Of a DNA stretch of 64,000 nucleotides, positions 31,420-40,556 are shown in pieces (the first letter of the stretch is position 1; each line of letters begins with the position of its first letter). Made by a program: the position numbers and the translations under genes. The stretch is taken from the NCBI GenBank assembly GCA_024710355.1, contig JANJUX010000015.1, positions 62,001-126,000 of the forward strand. Direction: 5' to 3'. A model generated the notes under the pieces. That model worked only from the letters and a program-made list of their open reading frames with translations, did no database searches and was not told the DNA's origin. Origin of the DNA: Candidatus Rifleibacteriota bacterium. Lineage in GTDB: Bacteria > Muiribacteriota > Ozemobacteria > Ozemobacterales > Ozemobacteraceae.

Positions 31420-34290
31420 TTACGGAAACAATTCTTTTAACAGTAACTCCGAGTCTTTCCATTTCGGCTTTTTACCGTCTTTGTAGAAATACCCGGTAAA
31501 CTGAGCAAAGTCATTCACAACCATCTCAAATTTGTCGGGCCTGTTGCTCATTTTAAGCTCGATAAGCAGAGCTTCCTGACCGGGTTTGCCACCATCTCTG
31601 GCCGAAATGTCCATGTAGCCAAGTTTGTTCCATTTCGTGTCAGTTATTATGTATCTCGTTGCCCATTTGTCCTGGGCGGTTCCGGCGTTTTGCAAAAAGC
31701 CTTTCAGATGCATTCCCGGCAACTGCGCGTCAATTTTGTAATTGCCATCTTTGTCATGAACTTCAATGGCCAGGCTCGATGACTGGTAGGCAGGTTTTTT
31801 GGCAGTATCAGCTATTTTCTTCTCAGTGTTTTTTACAGCGTCTTTGTTGCCGCCGCTTTGGGCCATGTAGGCAAAACTCAGGTTCGCAACTTCTTCCAGG
31901 GCAGCATTTTTGGCTTGTTTCAGACTTTCTGGCACTGTCGCGTCAAAGGCGCATTTTCCGGTATAGATGCCGGCAAGCAGATCTTCTACCGGATAATACA
32001 GAATTTTTTCGCTTTCAGGGCCGGTTATGTCGCCATTTTCCCCGCCTTGCGCCGCAATTTCCCGGTAATATATTTCATATGGCATTTTGTAAAGACGCTG
32101 GTCAGTGCTGACTTTTTCGAAATCCGGAAGCGAGAACGAATTAACTGAACTGGCTTTGTCGACGTTATGAACTTCGGGGTCAGCAGAACCGGGGGCCTTG
32201 ATATATATTCTGTAGCCCTTGAGCATGCCGTTTCTGGCCAGAACACTTTCTTTTATAGTTAACGAAATTTTGCCATCCGCGAGGCTTTCTAGAAGCGGAA
32301 TTTCTGGAGGGTACATCACCGCCGCCTGGGTTTTGCCTGAGGCAGAAAGCAGCCAGGATTTTGCCAGCATGGGGGAAATCCTTTGCAGCGTAAGTTTGTT
32401 TATGCCTGCCGCATCGATGGCAATGCCGCCGGAGGTATATTCATGCCAGTTTTTATTACCGTCGGTTGAAAAGCGCAGTTTTACGCTTTGCCGCTTGAGA
32501 GCCTCATCGTTGATCAGAAGCCTGCGATCTTTTGCGCCGACACCGGTTGCATGAATTGCGATAAATCTGAATTCGCATGCAAGGGGCTTTTCGACGGGGT
32601 AATCCCATTCATAACAAGGCTGCTGTGGATTTATTGTCTGTGAGACATCCTTGAAAAGAGCTTCTTTTCCTGCGTTTCTCGCTTCGTCGCTCCTTTCGGC
32701 CGGTATGCTGTCTGCCATCTTTTTGGCGTTGTCGCTGCAATACTTTATAAAAACCTGCGAAAAGTCACCCGGTTTCATGTCAACAGATCGGCAAAGGGCC
32801 TGGTTGGTCGAAAATGAACGTGTGCCGCCGAATGAATCCATAAGTTTTTTGAGATACTTTTCTTTGTCAGTCGTATGCCGGTCTCGCAAAAACTCCAGAA
32901 AGTGCGACATCGTGTAGCCGTGATGGCGCTGAATGAGTTCTGCATCACTGTCTTCCATCGGGTTCGAGAGGGTGATGTAGTAATCGCGGTCTGTGGGCTT
33001 GTTTTTTTGACTGATTCTTGCCTTTCCCGGCAGGTTTGGGTCGGAAAAGTATTTTGCGGCCTCATACTCCAGCATGACAGCCGTTCCCTCAAGAAAAGAC
33101 AGATAGTACGCCGAGCTCAAGCCCTGTATGTAATAGTAATCCTCCTGCAGAACATGAAAAAGTTCATGGGTCAGATTCAGATACAATTCGTCGTTGTCCT
33201 GTATGTTTTCAGCATTGATATCTACATAAGGAAGCACGGCCCCTCTCGGATTCGCAGTCATGGCGACCGCCTTCGGGTCTTCAGGATGTGGCCAGGTTTC
33301 TTTTGTGCGGATGACGATGTCAACGCCCAGAACGTTTTTGGGAGGCAGGCCCTTCACATTGGTAAAAAACGCATGAATATCCTTCAGTGCTTTTTCTGTC
33401 TGTCTGACCTCGTATGGCGGAAAACCCGATGAATTAAAAACTTTGCTGGTCCATCGGTCGAGGTCTTTGAAGTCATCGCCTTCTCTGGTATCGCGCAGAA
33501 TTTCTGCGACCTTTTCCAGATAGCTTTCTTCGGCTGACAGTTTCATTGTCTTTATTTTATGCATAACTGCTCTGTTGATGTTTATGAGCTTGGCTTTTAT
33601 CTGCCGCGTCAGTTGTCTTGTGTCTGTTTTCAGGCCTTCAGGCCAGAGCAGTCTGTAGGTGGTTCCGTCTTCCATTACACTGTTCATGGCCATGTATGAC
33701 ATGGTTCCTTTGCCGTATAACCCCACGACATAGTAAAGCGCCGTAGCTCCGGTGGGAACCCCAACAATGACGAAGGTGCTGTTTTTGGTAGTAAACAGCT
33801 TGAGCTCCTCACCATCGAGCTTTGCAGTGACCGGAATTTTCGGCCCCTCGCCCTCGACCCGGTAAACCCTCAGATTCTGCCATTCCTCCTGAGGGATCCC
33901 TGTCTCCTCGAGGTTGAAGGATATCAGCATCGGCTTCATCAATCTTTCTTCAGGAAGCAGGCCGAGGCTTATTTCATAGGCAGCCATTATTGGGCCGGTT
34001 GGCGCTTCATCCGGCTCATTTTTGCTGAGTTCGAGTATCTGCTCTGTAGGCAGTCTGCTGGCGACAAGCTGCAGTTGTCTGTCTGTGGCTGCTTTTGGCA
34101 CGGTAATATGCAGTCCTCTGGCCGGGTTGGCGTTAATCTCTTCAGAAAGGGCAAAGCTGTCTGTATACTGCCCCTGTATGTCTTCGAAAACCGAAAAATT
34201 ACTATTTTCGGGCCAGAGCACGATTACGGTTATCACGATCACCGCCAGAAGAGCGGCCTTAAAGAACAGTCGCAGCAGTTTTTTTATCAA
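31420..34290 (-). CDS. Large membrane-anchored putative zinc metalloprotease (HExxH)
   Basis: 956 residues from TTG 34290, chosen because GGGAGG lies just upstream; ATG 34320 is further out in frame. One N-terminal membrane helix (about residues 4-26) leaves the rest outside the cytoplasm. After an Ig-like region, HELFH at 375-379 followed by Glu401 in FLEGTAVMLEYE gives a HExxH-21-E gluzincin-like zinc site. The C-terminal half is beta-rich and lacks other motifs I know. It is probably a periplasmic or surface peptidase of an undescribed family. It stands alone and is divergent from yjbQ. Confidence 0.7.
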   Translation of the reverse strand: MIKKLLRLFFKAALLAVIVITVIVLWPENSNFSVFEDIQGQYTDSFALSEEINANPARGLHITVPKAATDRQLQLVASRLPTEQILELSKNEPDEAPTGPIMAAYEISLGLLPEERLMKPMLISFNLEETGIPQEEWQNLRVYRVEGEGPKIPVTAKLDGEELKLFTTKNSTFVIVGVPTGATALYYVVGLYGKGTMSYMAMNSVMEDGTTYRLLWPEGLKTDTRQLTRQIKAKLININRAVMHKIKTMKLSAEESYLEKVAEILRDTREGDDFKDLDRWTSKVFNSSGFPPYEVRQTEKALKDIHAFFTNVKGLPPKNVLGVDIVIRTKETWPHPEDPKAVAMTANPRGAVLPYVDINAENIQDNDELYLNLTHELFHVLQEDYYYIQGLSSAYYLSFLEGTAVMLEYEAAKYFSDPNLPGKARISQKNKPTDRDYYITLSNPMEDSDAELIQRHHGYTMSHFLEFLRDRHTTDKEKYLKKLMDSFGGTRSFSTNQALCRSVDMKPGDFSQVFIKYCSDNAKKMADSIPAERSDEARNAGKEALFKDVSQTINPQQPCYEWDYPVEKPLACEFRFIAIHATGVGAKDRRLLINDEALKRQSVKLRFSTDGNKNWHEYTSGGIAIDAAGINKLTLQRISPMLAKSWLLSASGKTQAAVMYPPEIPLLESLADGKISLTIKESVLARNGMLKGYRIYIKAPGSADPEVHNVDKASSVNSFSLPDFEKVSTDQRLYKMPYEIYYREIAAQGGENGDITGPESEKILYYPVEDLLAGIYTGKCAFDATVPESLKQAKNAALEEVANLSFAYMAQSGGNKDAVKNTEKKIADTAKKPAYQSSSLAIEVHDKDGNYKIDAQLPGMHLKGFLQNAGTAQDKWATRYIITDTKWNKLGYMDISARDGGKPGQEALLIELKMSNRPDKFEMVVNDFAQFTGYFYKDGKKPKWKDSELLLKELFP

Positions 34291-34500
34291 GGATGAGCCT
34301 CCCATAAACTTTAAGGCCATATTCTAACAGATACGGCAATGTGTTTTAGTTTTTTTGCCGCCAGCGCCGGGAAATCAATGAACTGGCCCGTTTGATCTTT
34401 GTAGAGCAAAAAAATTGCAGCCGGGATGAAAAGCGCGTAGAATACACAATATTTGCCCGAGGTTGGCAAGTTTATTATGTGGTTACGGGAGGTTTCTGTC

Positions 34501-34920
34501 ATGAAAAGCTTCAGACAAGAACTGTGGTTTGAAGTCAAGGGCAGGAGAGGCCTGATTAACATCACCCCTCAGGTCGAAGAGGCACTGAACACCAGCGGCA
34601 TCAAAGAGGGGCTGGTGCTGGTAAATGCCATGCATATCACCGCCAGCGTTTTTATCAACGACGATGAGAGTGGTCTACACCAGGATTTCGAAGCCTGGCT
34701 CGAAAAACTCGCCCCCGAAAAACCATATTCGCAATATCAGCACAATGCTGGCGGCGAGAATAATGCCGACGGGCATTTGAAGCGAACTATCATGGGTCGT
34801 GAGGTGGTCGTTGCCATTACCGACGGCAAGCTCGACTTTGGCCCATGGGAGCAGATCTATTACGGAGAATTCGACGGAAATCGTCGCAAGAGGGTTCTGA
34901 TAAAAATAATCGGAGAATGA
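34501..34920 (+). CDS. YjbQ/UPF0047 family protein
   Basis: 139 residues from ATG 34501, with GGGAGG 8 bases ahead. The family signature is the conserved core [20 protein letters not shown] and, later, the [22 protein letters not shown] stretch with paired His residues, then [16 protein letters not shown]. YjbQ proteins are small, well-conserved cytoplasmic proteins; E. coli YjbQ shows weak thiamine-phosphate-synthase activity, but the true role is uncertain. The gene is divergent from the large protease and upstream of two lipoprotein genes. Confidence 0.9.
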   Translation: MKSFRQELWFEVKGRRGLINITPQVEEALNTSGIKEGLVLVNAMHITASVFINDDESGLHQDFEAWLEKLAPEKPYSQYQHNAGGENNADGHLKRTIMGREVVVAITDGKLDFGPWEQIYYGEFDGNRRKRVLIKIIGE

Positions 34921-34977
34921 TCTTTCCGGCTTAAATTCAGGTTGGTTCAGAGTGCTCGGCTCTGAACAGGAGGAAAA

Positions 34978-35655
34978 ATGGCACAGCGATTCTCATTGGC
35001 TGTCGTGCTCTTGTTTTGCATGACTTTGTTTGTCACGGGCTGTGGTGGCGGAGGCGGCAGTGCTTCCCCTGTCGCAACAATGGCTGACGCATCTTCGCCT
35101 GAAGCTGCGGTCGAGCGCATATTTGCCAGCTGGCGGGCCGATTCCGGGCCGGTCTTCAATATCGATGCCGCCGGCAAGATTGCTGCCCAGACGACCACTT
35201 CAGAAACCAGATATATCCGGATGCGCGACCTTTCCGGCAACATCTGGAACCTTACCTTTACCGGGGTCGAATACATCAGTTCGATTCTTGCCCGCGTCAA
35301 TACCCGCTATTATTATGGCGGCAACTCTGCCTTCGGTGGCATGACCATCAGCTTTCTGATGGGCAAAGACTCCGGCGTCTGGTATCTCGAAGGCATTCAG
35401 GTAACCGAATTGCCTGCTGTAGTGGTTGAACAGTTCGGTATAAAAGGTGTTCTGACCGACAAAATAACCGGAATCCCGGTCTCCGGAGCCCGCGTTGAAG
35501 CTTACAACCAGACCACCGGCGTGATCGCCGGGTATTCAATTACTGACGTGACGGGCTTTTATGGCATTCTCGATCTGCCACCTGCCACCTATTATCTGGT
35601 CATCAATCGCAGCGGTTACGAACCATACACCATTTCAGACATAATCGTCAGATAA
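34978..35655 (+). CDS. Poly-Gly lipoprotein with carboxypeptidase-regulatory-like domain
   Basis: 225 residues from ATG 34978 (AGGAGG ahead). The signal ends in the lipobox VTGC (Cys about 22), followed at once by a Gly tract (GGGGG) as a flexible tether. Residues 35-145 form a domain I do not recognise, and the C-terminus (IKGVLTDKITGIPVSGARVEAY onward) is a CarboxypepD_reg-like beta sandwich. It is 24 bp upstream of the giant lipoprotein gene, which shares the same lipobox-Gly architecture, so the two are probably one operon and work on the cell surface. Confidence 0.75.
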   Translation: MAQRFSLAVVLLFCMTLFVTGCGGGGGSASPVATMADASSPEAAVERIFASWRADSGPVFNIDAAGKIAAQTTTSETRYIRMRDLSGNIWNLTFTGVEYISSILARVNTRYYYGGNSAFGGMTISFLMGKDSGVWYLEGIQVTELPAVVVEQFGIKGVLTDKITGIPVSGARVEAYNQTTGVIAGYSITDVTGFYGILDLPPATYYLVINRSGYEPYTISDIIVR

Positions 35656-35679
35656 CATCGAGTTTTGAGGAGTCAAAAC

Positions 35680-38600
35680 GTGGGTAAAAAAATAGCTTTG
35701 TTTGCTTTTTGTGTTCTTAGTATCGCTTTCGCCCTTATTGGTTGTGGTGGCGGCGGTGGCGGTGGTGACACCGGCAATCCGGTCGGCCCGGTTGTCAGCG
35801 GCCCGGTTGCCAATTTGTCAGGCACGGTCAAATTGTCAGGAAAACCTCTCGCCAACGTAACCGTTGATCTTTATAAGCCGGAAAAGGCCATTCTGGCCGG
35901 CGCTTCTGGCATGGCCTCTCTGCGCGGCTCGGTTCTTGCCCAGACAAAGCTTGCCGAAGGCAGCTATTCTACAAAAACCGATAGCGATGGGCGATACAGC
36001 TTTACCGCTGTTCCGGTCGGCGAATATACACTGATAGCAGGGAAAGGCGAACCCTATCAATTTGCCCGGACCGGTGTGATACTCGGTAGCGTCACTGAGC
36101 AGGACGCTCAGCTCACGCCAACCGGTAAAGTTTTCGGCAGATTGCTGCTTAGTGGTGGGCAACCCGTTCGGGGTGCATGGGTTTACCTCGCCGGAACCTC
36201 TTATGTTTCCATTTCTGACGCCAGTGGCAATTTTACCATCAACCATGTTCCTTCAGGTCAGAACTTCACACTGGACATTCATTCAACTGATGGCGCAACT
36301 CTTCAGAACCCTGCAAATACTATAAACATCGGTCCAGCCGAAAACAAATCGCTTGGAGATCTGACTCTGGTCGTTCCAGTTGTTCCGGTGCAGCAGGTCA
36401 GCGCTATCAATGGCCAGGTCAATGTTGCCGACAGTTCGGTGCCGGCTTCAGCTCTTAATGCCTTAATGGTAATCGTAGTATCGAGCGGAGACAATCTCCC
36501 ACTTATTGCTTACACAGACTCTTCCGGTAAATTTTCCCTGAATGTGAAAACTGTCGGCAGCTACAATGTGAGTGTTGTCGGTGGCGAATTTGTGGTTGCT
36601 CCTGGTGTTCAGACAGTTGCGGTTTCGACCCTCGGAAGCACCGTTACTGTGCAGCCATTCGTTCTGTCAAAGCCGACCGTGGTTCTGCCGCCGACTACCC
36701 AGTTCTACGCTTACGGCGGCACAATCAACAAGCGCAGCAAAGCCTTCAATGAGCCCGATAATGCCGGGGTTCCCCTTACCCTGACTTCTACCGATGCCGC
36801 TGCCAATGTTTTTTCTGCAGTTACCAGCCCGACCGGTTCATTTACCTTCAGCGTCCCGGCCGGCAGCTACAATCTGGCAGTCGGTGGCGGTTACGCCTTC
36901 GAAACCACTTTTGCCAACCCGGTAGCCATAAGTGCTCCGACAGTATTGAACAATATTATCTGGGTCGTTCCGACTCAGGTATTCACTGCCAACTTTATTG
37001 TCTCTGGCAGTCTGACCAAGGTTACCAGAGTTAACGGTGAAACTGATGAGAGCAACGTCATTGTCACTCTTACCCCGACAACCGGCGATGCCGTGACTTT
37101 TGCCGGCGCTACGACCCCCACAGGCAGTTTTGCCATCAGGGTTCCTGCCGGCACCTACAATCTCGCGGTGACCGGCGATTACAAATTCGAAACAGCCTTT
37201 ACCAACCCGGTAAATGTCAGCGCAGCAGTCACCGTTGGCACTGGCATAAGGGTTATTCCGGCTGTTCCTGCACCGGCGAGTTACGTGGTTTCGGGCACAG
37301 CACTGAAGACTGTTTTTGCGGCCGGTGACACCGGTCAGGGTGGTTTTACGATCTCTCTCATTTCCACAGCAGGTCCTGCCACCACCTATACCGGGCTGGT
37401 CGACGCTGCTGGTAATTATTCGATCACTGTTCCTGCCGGCACCTATAACATGTCGGTGGTCAGCAGCATTTACCGCCCCGAAAGCACTCTGGCTCAGGTA
37501 GTTGTTACCAGTGCCGACGTTACCGTTCCTTCTTTCAACCTGCAGCCGATCCAGGCTCCGGTTGTTGTCTACACTGTCGACGGGGCAATCAACAAGACTG
37601 ATTTTATCAGCGGTGAAACTGATGATGGTGGCGTAATCATAACCCTTACCAACATCGATGCCTCGGCGAAACTTTACAGCACGGTTACCACTGCAGGTGG
37701 CGCCTTCAGCTTCAAGGTCGAGCCCGGTACCTATACTCTGGCGATCAACAGCGGCTACAAATTTGCCACCACTTTCTCCAGCCCGGTCGATGCCAGTGTC
37801 GGTAACGTCAGCATTTCTCCGGCAATCGACATTGTTCCGCTTGCCACAAAAATGTTCACGTTGTCTGGTGACATCAATAAGGTCGTTAGAAAGGCTGGCG
37901 AGTCCAATGATGGTGATGTAACGGTCACCATTCGTTCTGATTCTGCCACTTTCATGCCTCAGACTGCCGTAACTGAAGTAAGCGGTAATTTCGCTTTCAA
38001 AGTCCCGGCCGGAAACTACGCCATCGAAGTCAGCAGCGGTTATGGTTTCGTAACGCCGCCATCCGGTTTCCCATATGTGGTAAGCGCTGCTGATCTGGCG
38101 ATTTCGCCGATCGATGTGCGCCCGGCCGGTGTTGTTCCGGCAAGCATCGGTGGTAGTGTCACGCCCGCCAGCCCGAATAAGCACTATCGTGTGCGCATCG
38201 AAAAGACCGACGGCAGTTACACCGATAACGAAACCACCGAAGGTGCTTTCTACTTCAACAACCTGGCGCCCGGTGGGTATAAAATCGTCGTTCTGCCCGA
38301 TGCCAACGGTTACTACGGCGAATCCGCTCTCCTCAATGTTGCCGAAGGGGAAAATTTAACCGGTGTTTCACTTGCACCAACCCTGGTCGTGCCCTTGATT
38401 TCTGATATTTTTGCACCTGAAAATGTTCTGACCGTTTCAGGCAGTAACCTTGCGAGTGATACGGCCGCTCCTCCATCCGGTACTGCAGTTCCAGGCGACA
38501 CAAAAATTCTCGTCGATGGAAACCTGTGTGATCGACCCACCGGCTTTACGTTAACTCCAGCCCAGGACCAGGCGACGATTGGCTCCATCGCTCCAGGCAA

Positions 38601-40071
38601 GCACAACGTCGTCGTCGAAAGACTCTGGCATCGTCCGAATACTACAGAAACCTTCATCCTGAAAAGCAGCCCGGTCTCATTTAACAAGATCATGGGCGCA
38701 CCAGCCAACGTTGCTGTAAACGATGTAACCGACGTCGGCGCCAAAATCTCCTGGACCAACGCCAACTTCACCTCCAAGTCGGTTGTTAACGTAATCAAGG
38801 TCAGCGACAACAGTCAGGTCGCTTCTGTCGTGCTCGACGGCACTTCATTCCAGGTGACCGGCCTGCTTGCGAGCACCGATTACGTAGCCCACGTCTACAA
38901 CCGCTACGGTGATGTCGAATCGACCCCGACCTCGGTAAACTTCACCACCAGAAGCAATGTAAATTTTGGCATCAGCAGTTTTGCCCTTCCGAATACAGAT
39001 TCTTTCAGAGGCGCCAGTTTATTTGGTTTTGAAGTTATTAATGGTGTCGCTTATGTTGGTTCACTCGAAAACGATTCTATTAATGTTTTTATCAGAAGCT
39101 ATAATCTGACAACCGGAGCGCAGCTTGCAACCGCAACGGTTAACTCTACCAACTCAGTGTCCTTCAAGTCAGTCTCAATGACTTCAGCAGCAATAGGCCA
39201 GATCTTCCTGCAGTTTACCGAAAATGTGGGCACCGGAACCGCATACATAAATTGTTTTGCTTCTACCCTGGGCGCTCCAATTGCTTCGGCATCGATTCCA
39301 GGTGGTGCTTTTGGCTACGATGAAGCCCAGATTGTCTATGCCGACAATCGGTTGTTTTCTGCCGCAACCAGATATGAACTTAGCCAGCCACCTTACTATG
39401 CCAGCACGGATTTGATGTATTTCAATTCACCTTCTACTGTCGGTGGACTCTCAGCACCCCAGTTCTTCTTCAACAAAACAGACGAAAATCGAACCTCTGC
39501 AGTTGGCGGTGCGGCGATGGCGAATGCGAAAATTACTGCCGATGCGAATTCACTGTATCTGGCAATCGCTTCTTATACAACAATTACGCCGTCGACGGGC
39601 ACAATTGATATAAAACGCTTTGCTTTCAGTAATCTGGCAAATCCGGTAAACATCAAGACTATCGACACCGGTAGCACATCCATGGCTCCGGCAATCGAAC
39701 AGATCGCCGTTGGCGGCGGTCGAATCTACATGATCGCCGATGCCAACGGCAACAGGCATTTCCATATAGATGCCAGGACTGGTTATACCGAAGACTTTGT
39801 CTGGTCCAGTCGCGGCAACTATGGCATCGACGTGAAGGGAAGGTTGTGGCTGGGGCAGATATCAACAATATCTGGCGACGGCTTCATCCAGTTCGATTCT
39901 TCGATGAAGGTTGAAAAATACCTGCCCGTTAAATACTTTGCCAGCGACGACGGTAGTCACCCGGTTCCCGGCGAATTTATCAAGACCGATAAAGCTACCG
40001 GCAGTTTCTATATGCTCCACTATAACAATGCCGAAAACCTTGCAGTCTACTTCTATCCTGCTTCCTATTGA
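35680..40071 (+). CDS. Giant repeat lipoprotein (CarboxypepD_reg repeats, IPT/TIG, FnIII)
   Basis: 1463 residues from GTG 35680, after GAGGAG; a TTG 15 bases earlier is less likely. Lipobox LIGC is followed by a run of seven Gly. After N-terminal carboxypeptidase-regulatory domains, five tandem repeats of about 95 residues occur roughly between 345 and 825; each begins near V.G.INK, has GE.D..GV..TLT, and ends in FSF.VPAGTY.LA...GY.F. An IPT/TIG-like domain, an FnIII domain (APANVAVNDVTDVGAKISW) and a C-terminal region of propeller-like strands follow. It is probably a long surface stalk with a binding tip. The nucleotide repeats may vary in number between strains. Confidence 0.82.
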   Translation: MGKKIALFAFCVLSIAFALIGCGGGGGGGDTGNPVGPVVSGPVANLSGTVKLSGKPLANVTVDLYKPEKAILAGASGMASLRGSVLAQTKLAEGSYSTKTDSDGRYSFTAVPVGEYTLIAGKGEPYQFARTGVILGSVTEQDAQLTPTGKVFGRLLLSGGQPVRGAWVYLAGTSYVSISDASGNFTINHVPSGQNFTLDIHSTDGATLQNPANTINIGPAENKSLGDLTLVVPVVPVQQVSAINGQVNVADSSVPASALNALMVIVVSSGDNLPLIAYTDSSGKFSLNVKTVGSYNVSVVGGEFVVAPGVQTVAVSTLGSTVTVQPFVLSKPTVVLPPTTQFYAYGGTINKRSKAFNEPDNAGVPLTLTSTDAAANVFSAVTSPTGSFTFSVPAGSYNLAVGGGYAFETTFANPVAISAPTVLNNIIWVVPTQVFTANFIVSGSLTKVTRVNGETDESNVIVTLTPTTGDAVTFAGATTPTGSFAIRVPAGTYNLAVTGDYKFETAFTNPVNVSAAVTVGTGIRVIPAVPAPASYVVSGTALKTVFAAGDTGQGGFTISLISTAGPATTYTGLVDAAGNYSITVPAGTYNMSVVSSIYRPESTLAQVVVTSADVTVPSFNLQPIQAPVVVYTVDGAINKTDFISGETDDGGVIITLTNIDASAKLYSTVTTAGGAFSFKVEPGTYTLAINSGYKFATTFSSPVDASVGNVSISPAIDIVPLATKMFTLSGDINKVVRKAGESNDGDVTVTIRSDSATFMPQTAVTEVSGNFAFKVPAGNYAIEVSSGYGFVTPPSGFPYVVSAADLAISPIDVRPAGVVPASIGGSVTPASPNKHYRVRIEKTDGSYTDNETTEGAFYFNNLAPGGYKIVVLPDANGYYGESALLNVAEGENLTGVSLAPTLVVPLISDIFAPENVLTVSGSNLASDTAAPPSGTAVPGDTKILVDGNLCDRPTGFTLTPAQDQATIGSIAPGKHNVVVERLWHRPNTTETFILKSSPVSFNKIMGAPANVAVNDVTDVGAKISWTNANFTSKSVVNVIKVSDNSQVASVVLDGTSFQVTGLLASTDYVAHVYNRYGDVESTPTSVNFTTRSNVNFGISSFALPNTDSFRGASLFGFEVINGVAYVGSLENDSINVFIRSYNLTTGAQLATATVNSTNSVSFKSVSMTSAAIGQIFLQFTENVGTGTAYINCFASTLGAPIASASIPGGAFGYDEAQIVYADNRLFSAATRYELSQPPYYASTDLMYFNSPSTVGGLSAPQFFFNKTDENRTSAVGGAAMANAKITADANSLYLAIASYTTITPSTGTIDIKRFAFSNLANPVNIKTIDTGSTSMAPAIEQIAVGGGRIYMIADANGNRHFHIDARTGYTEDFVWSSRGNYGIDVKGRLWLGQISTISGDGFIQFDSSMKVEKYLPVKYFASDDGSHPVPGEFIKTDKATGSFYMLHYNNAENLAVYFYPASY

Positions 40072-40085
40072 TCGAAGTTGATCTG

Positions 40086-40120
40086 AAGCCCCCGGTCGCG
40101 ATTGTGGCCGGGGGCTTTCT
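40086..40120 (+). terminator. Intrinsic terminator after the giant lipoprotein
   Basis: AAGCCCCCGG (40086-40095) pairs with CCGGGGGCTT (40108-40117), followed by TCTT. It ends the lipoprotein operon 15 bases after the stop. Confidence 0.85.
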
Positions 40121-40162
40121 TATGGTTGCAAATTATTCTGGTTTGGCGTAGATTTGGGGCGT

Positions 40163-40525
40163 ATGTTAAAAAGCAAACATTTTCTGCAGCTCGGAATTCT
40201 GCTGACAGTAGTCGCCATTCTGCTGGCTATCGTTACCGTCGAAGCCAGAAGCAAGGATTTTCTGCTCGAACTGACGGTGACAACCGACAAACAGGAAGAA
40301 TTCACCCAGTATATCGAACTCGATGATAAAGAGTTGCGCAATCTGCGCAATGACCCCAGCAATGAGATAAAAGAATATCTGGTCGAGGCGCGGCGCAAAT
40401 ACGCCGACGAAATCGGCTACCGCAAAGAGATTTATGGCGCTGAAAACTACAAAATGGTTGTCATCGCCAGTTATCGTTATATCGTAAAAGAGAAATCGAG
40501 CGGCCGCGTGCTGCTTTCCAAATAG
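40163..40525 (+). CDS. Small membrane-anchored or exported protein of unknown function
   Basis: 120 residues from ATG 40163. An N-terminal hydrophobic helix (about 8-27, LQLGILLTVVAILLAIVTV) is followed by a charged, mostly helical and strand domain with no Cys and no motif I know. A weak GGGGCG stands ahead of the start. It lies 31 bp upstream of the M16-like gene and may be its partner. The function is unknown. Confidence 0.6.
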   Translation: MLKSKHFLQLGILLTVVAILLAIVTVEARSKDFLLELTVTTDKQEEFTQYIELDDKELRNLRNDPSNEIKEYLVEARRKYADEIGYRKEIYGAENYKMVVIASYRYIVKEKSSGRVLLSK

Positions 40526-40556
40526 AATCTTCGCATGACCAGTTTTGGAGGAGGCC

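Noticed and set aside
36838..38184. A 448-codon minus-strand open frame
   Set aside because: It is the mirror of the giant lipoprotein's repeats; it is Arg/Gly/Asp-rich, has no ribosome site and no recognisable domain, and the plus frame is clearly coding.
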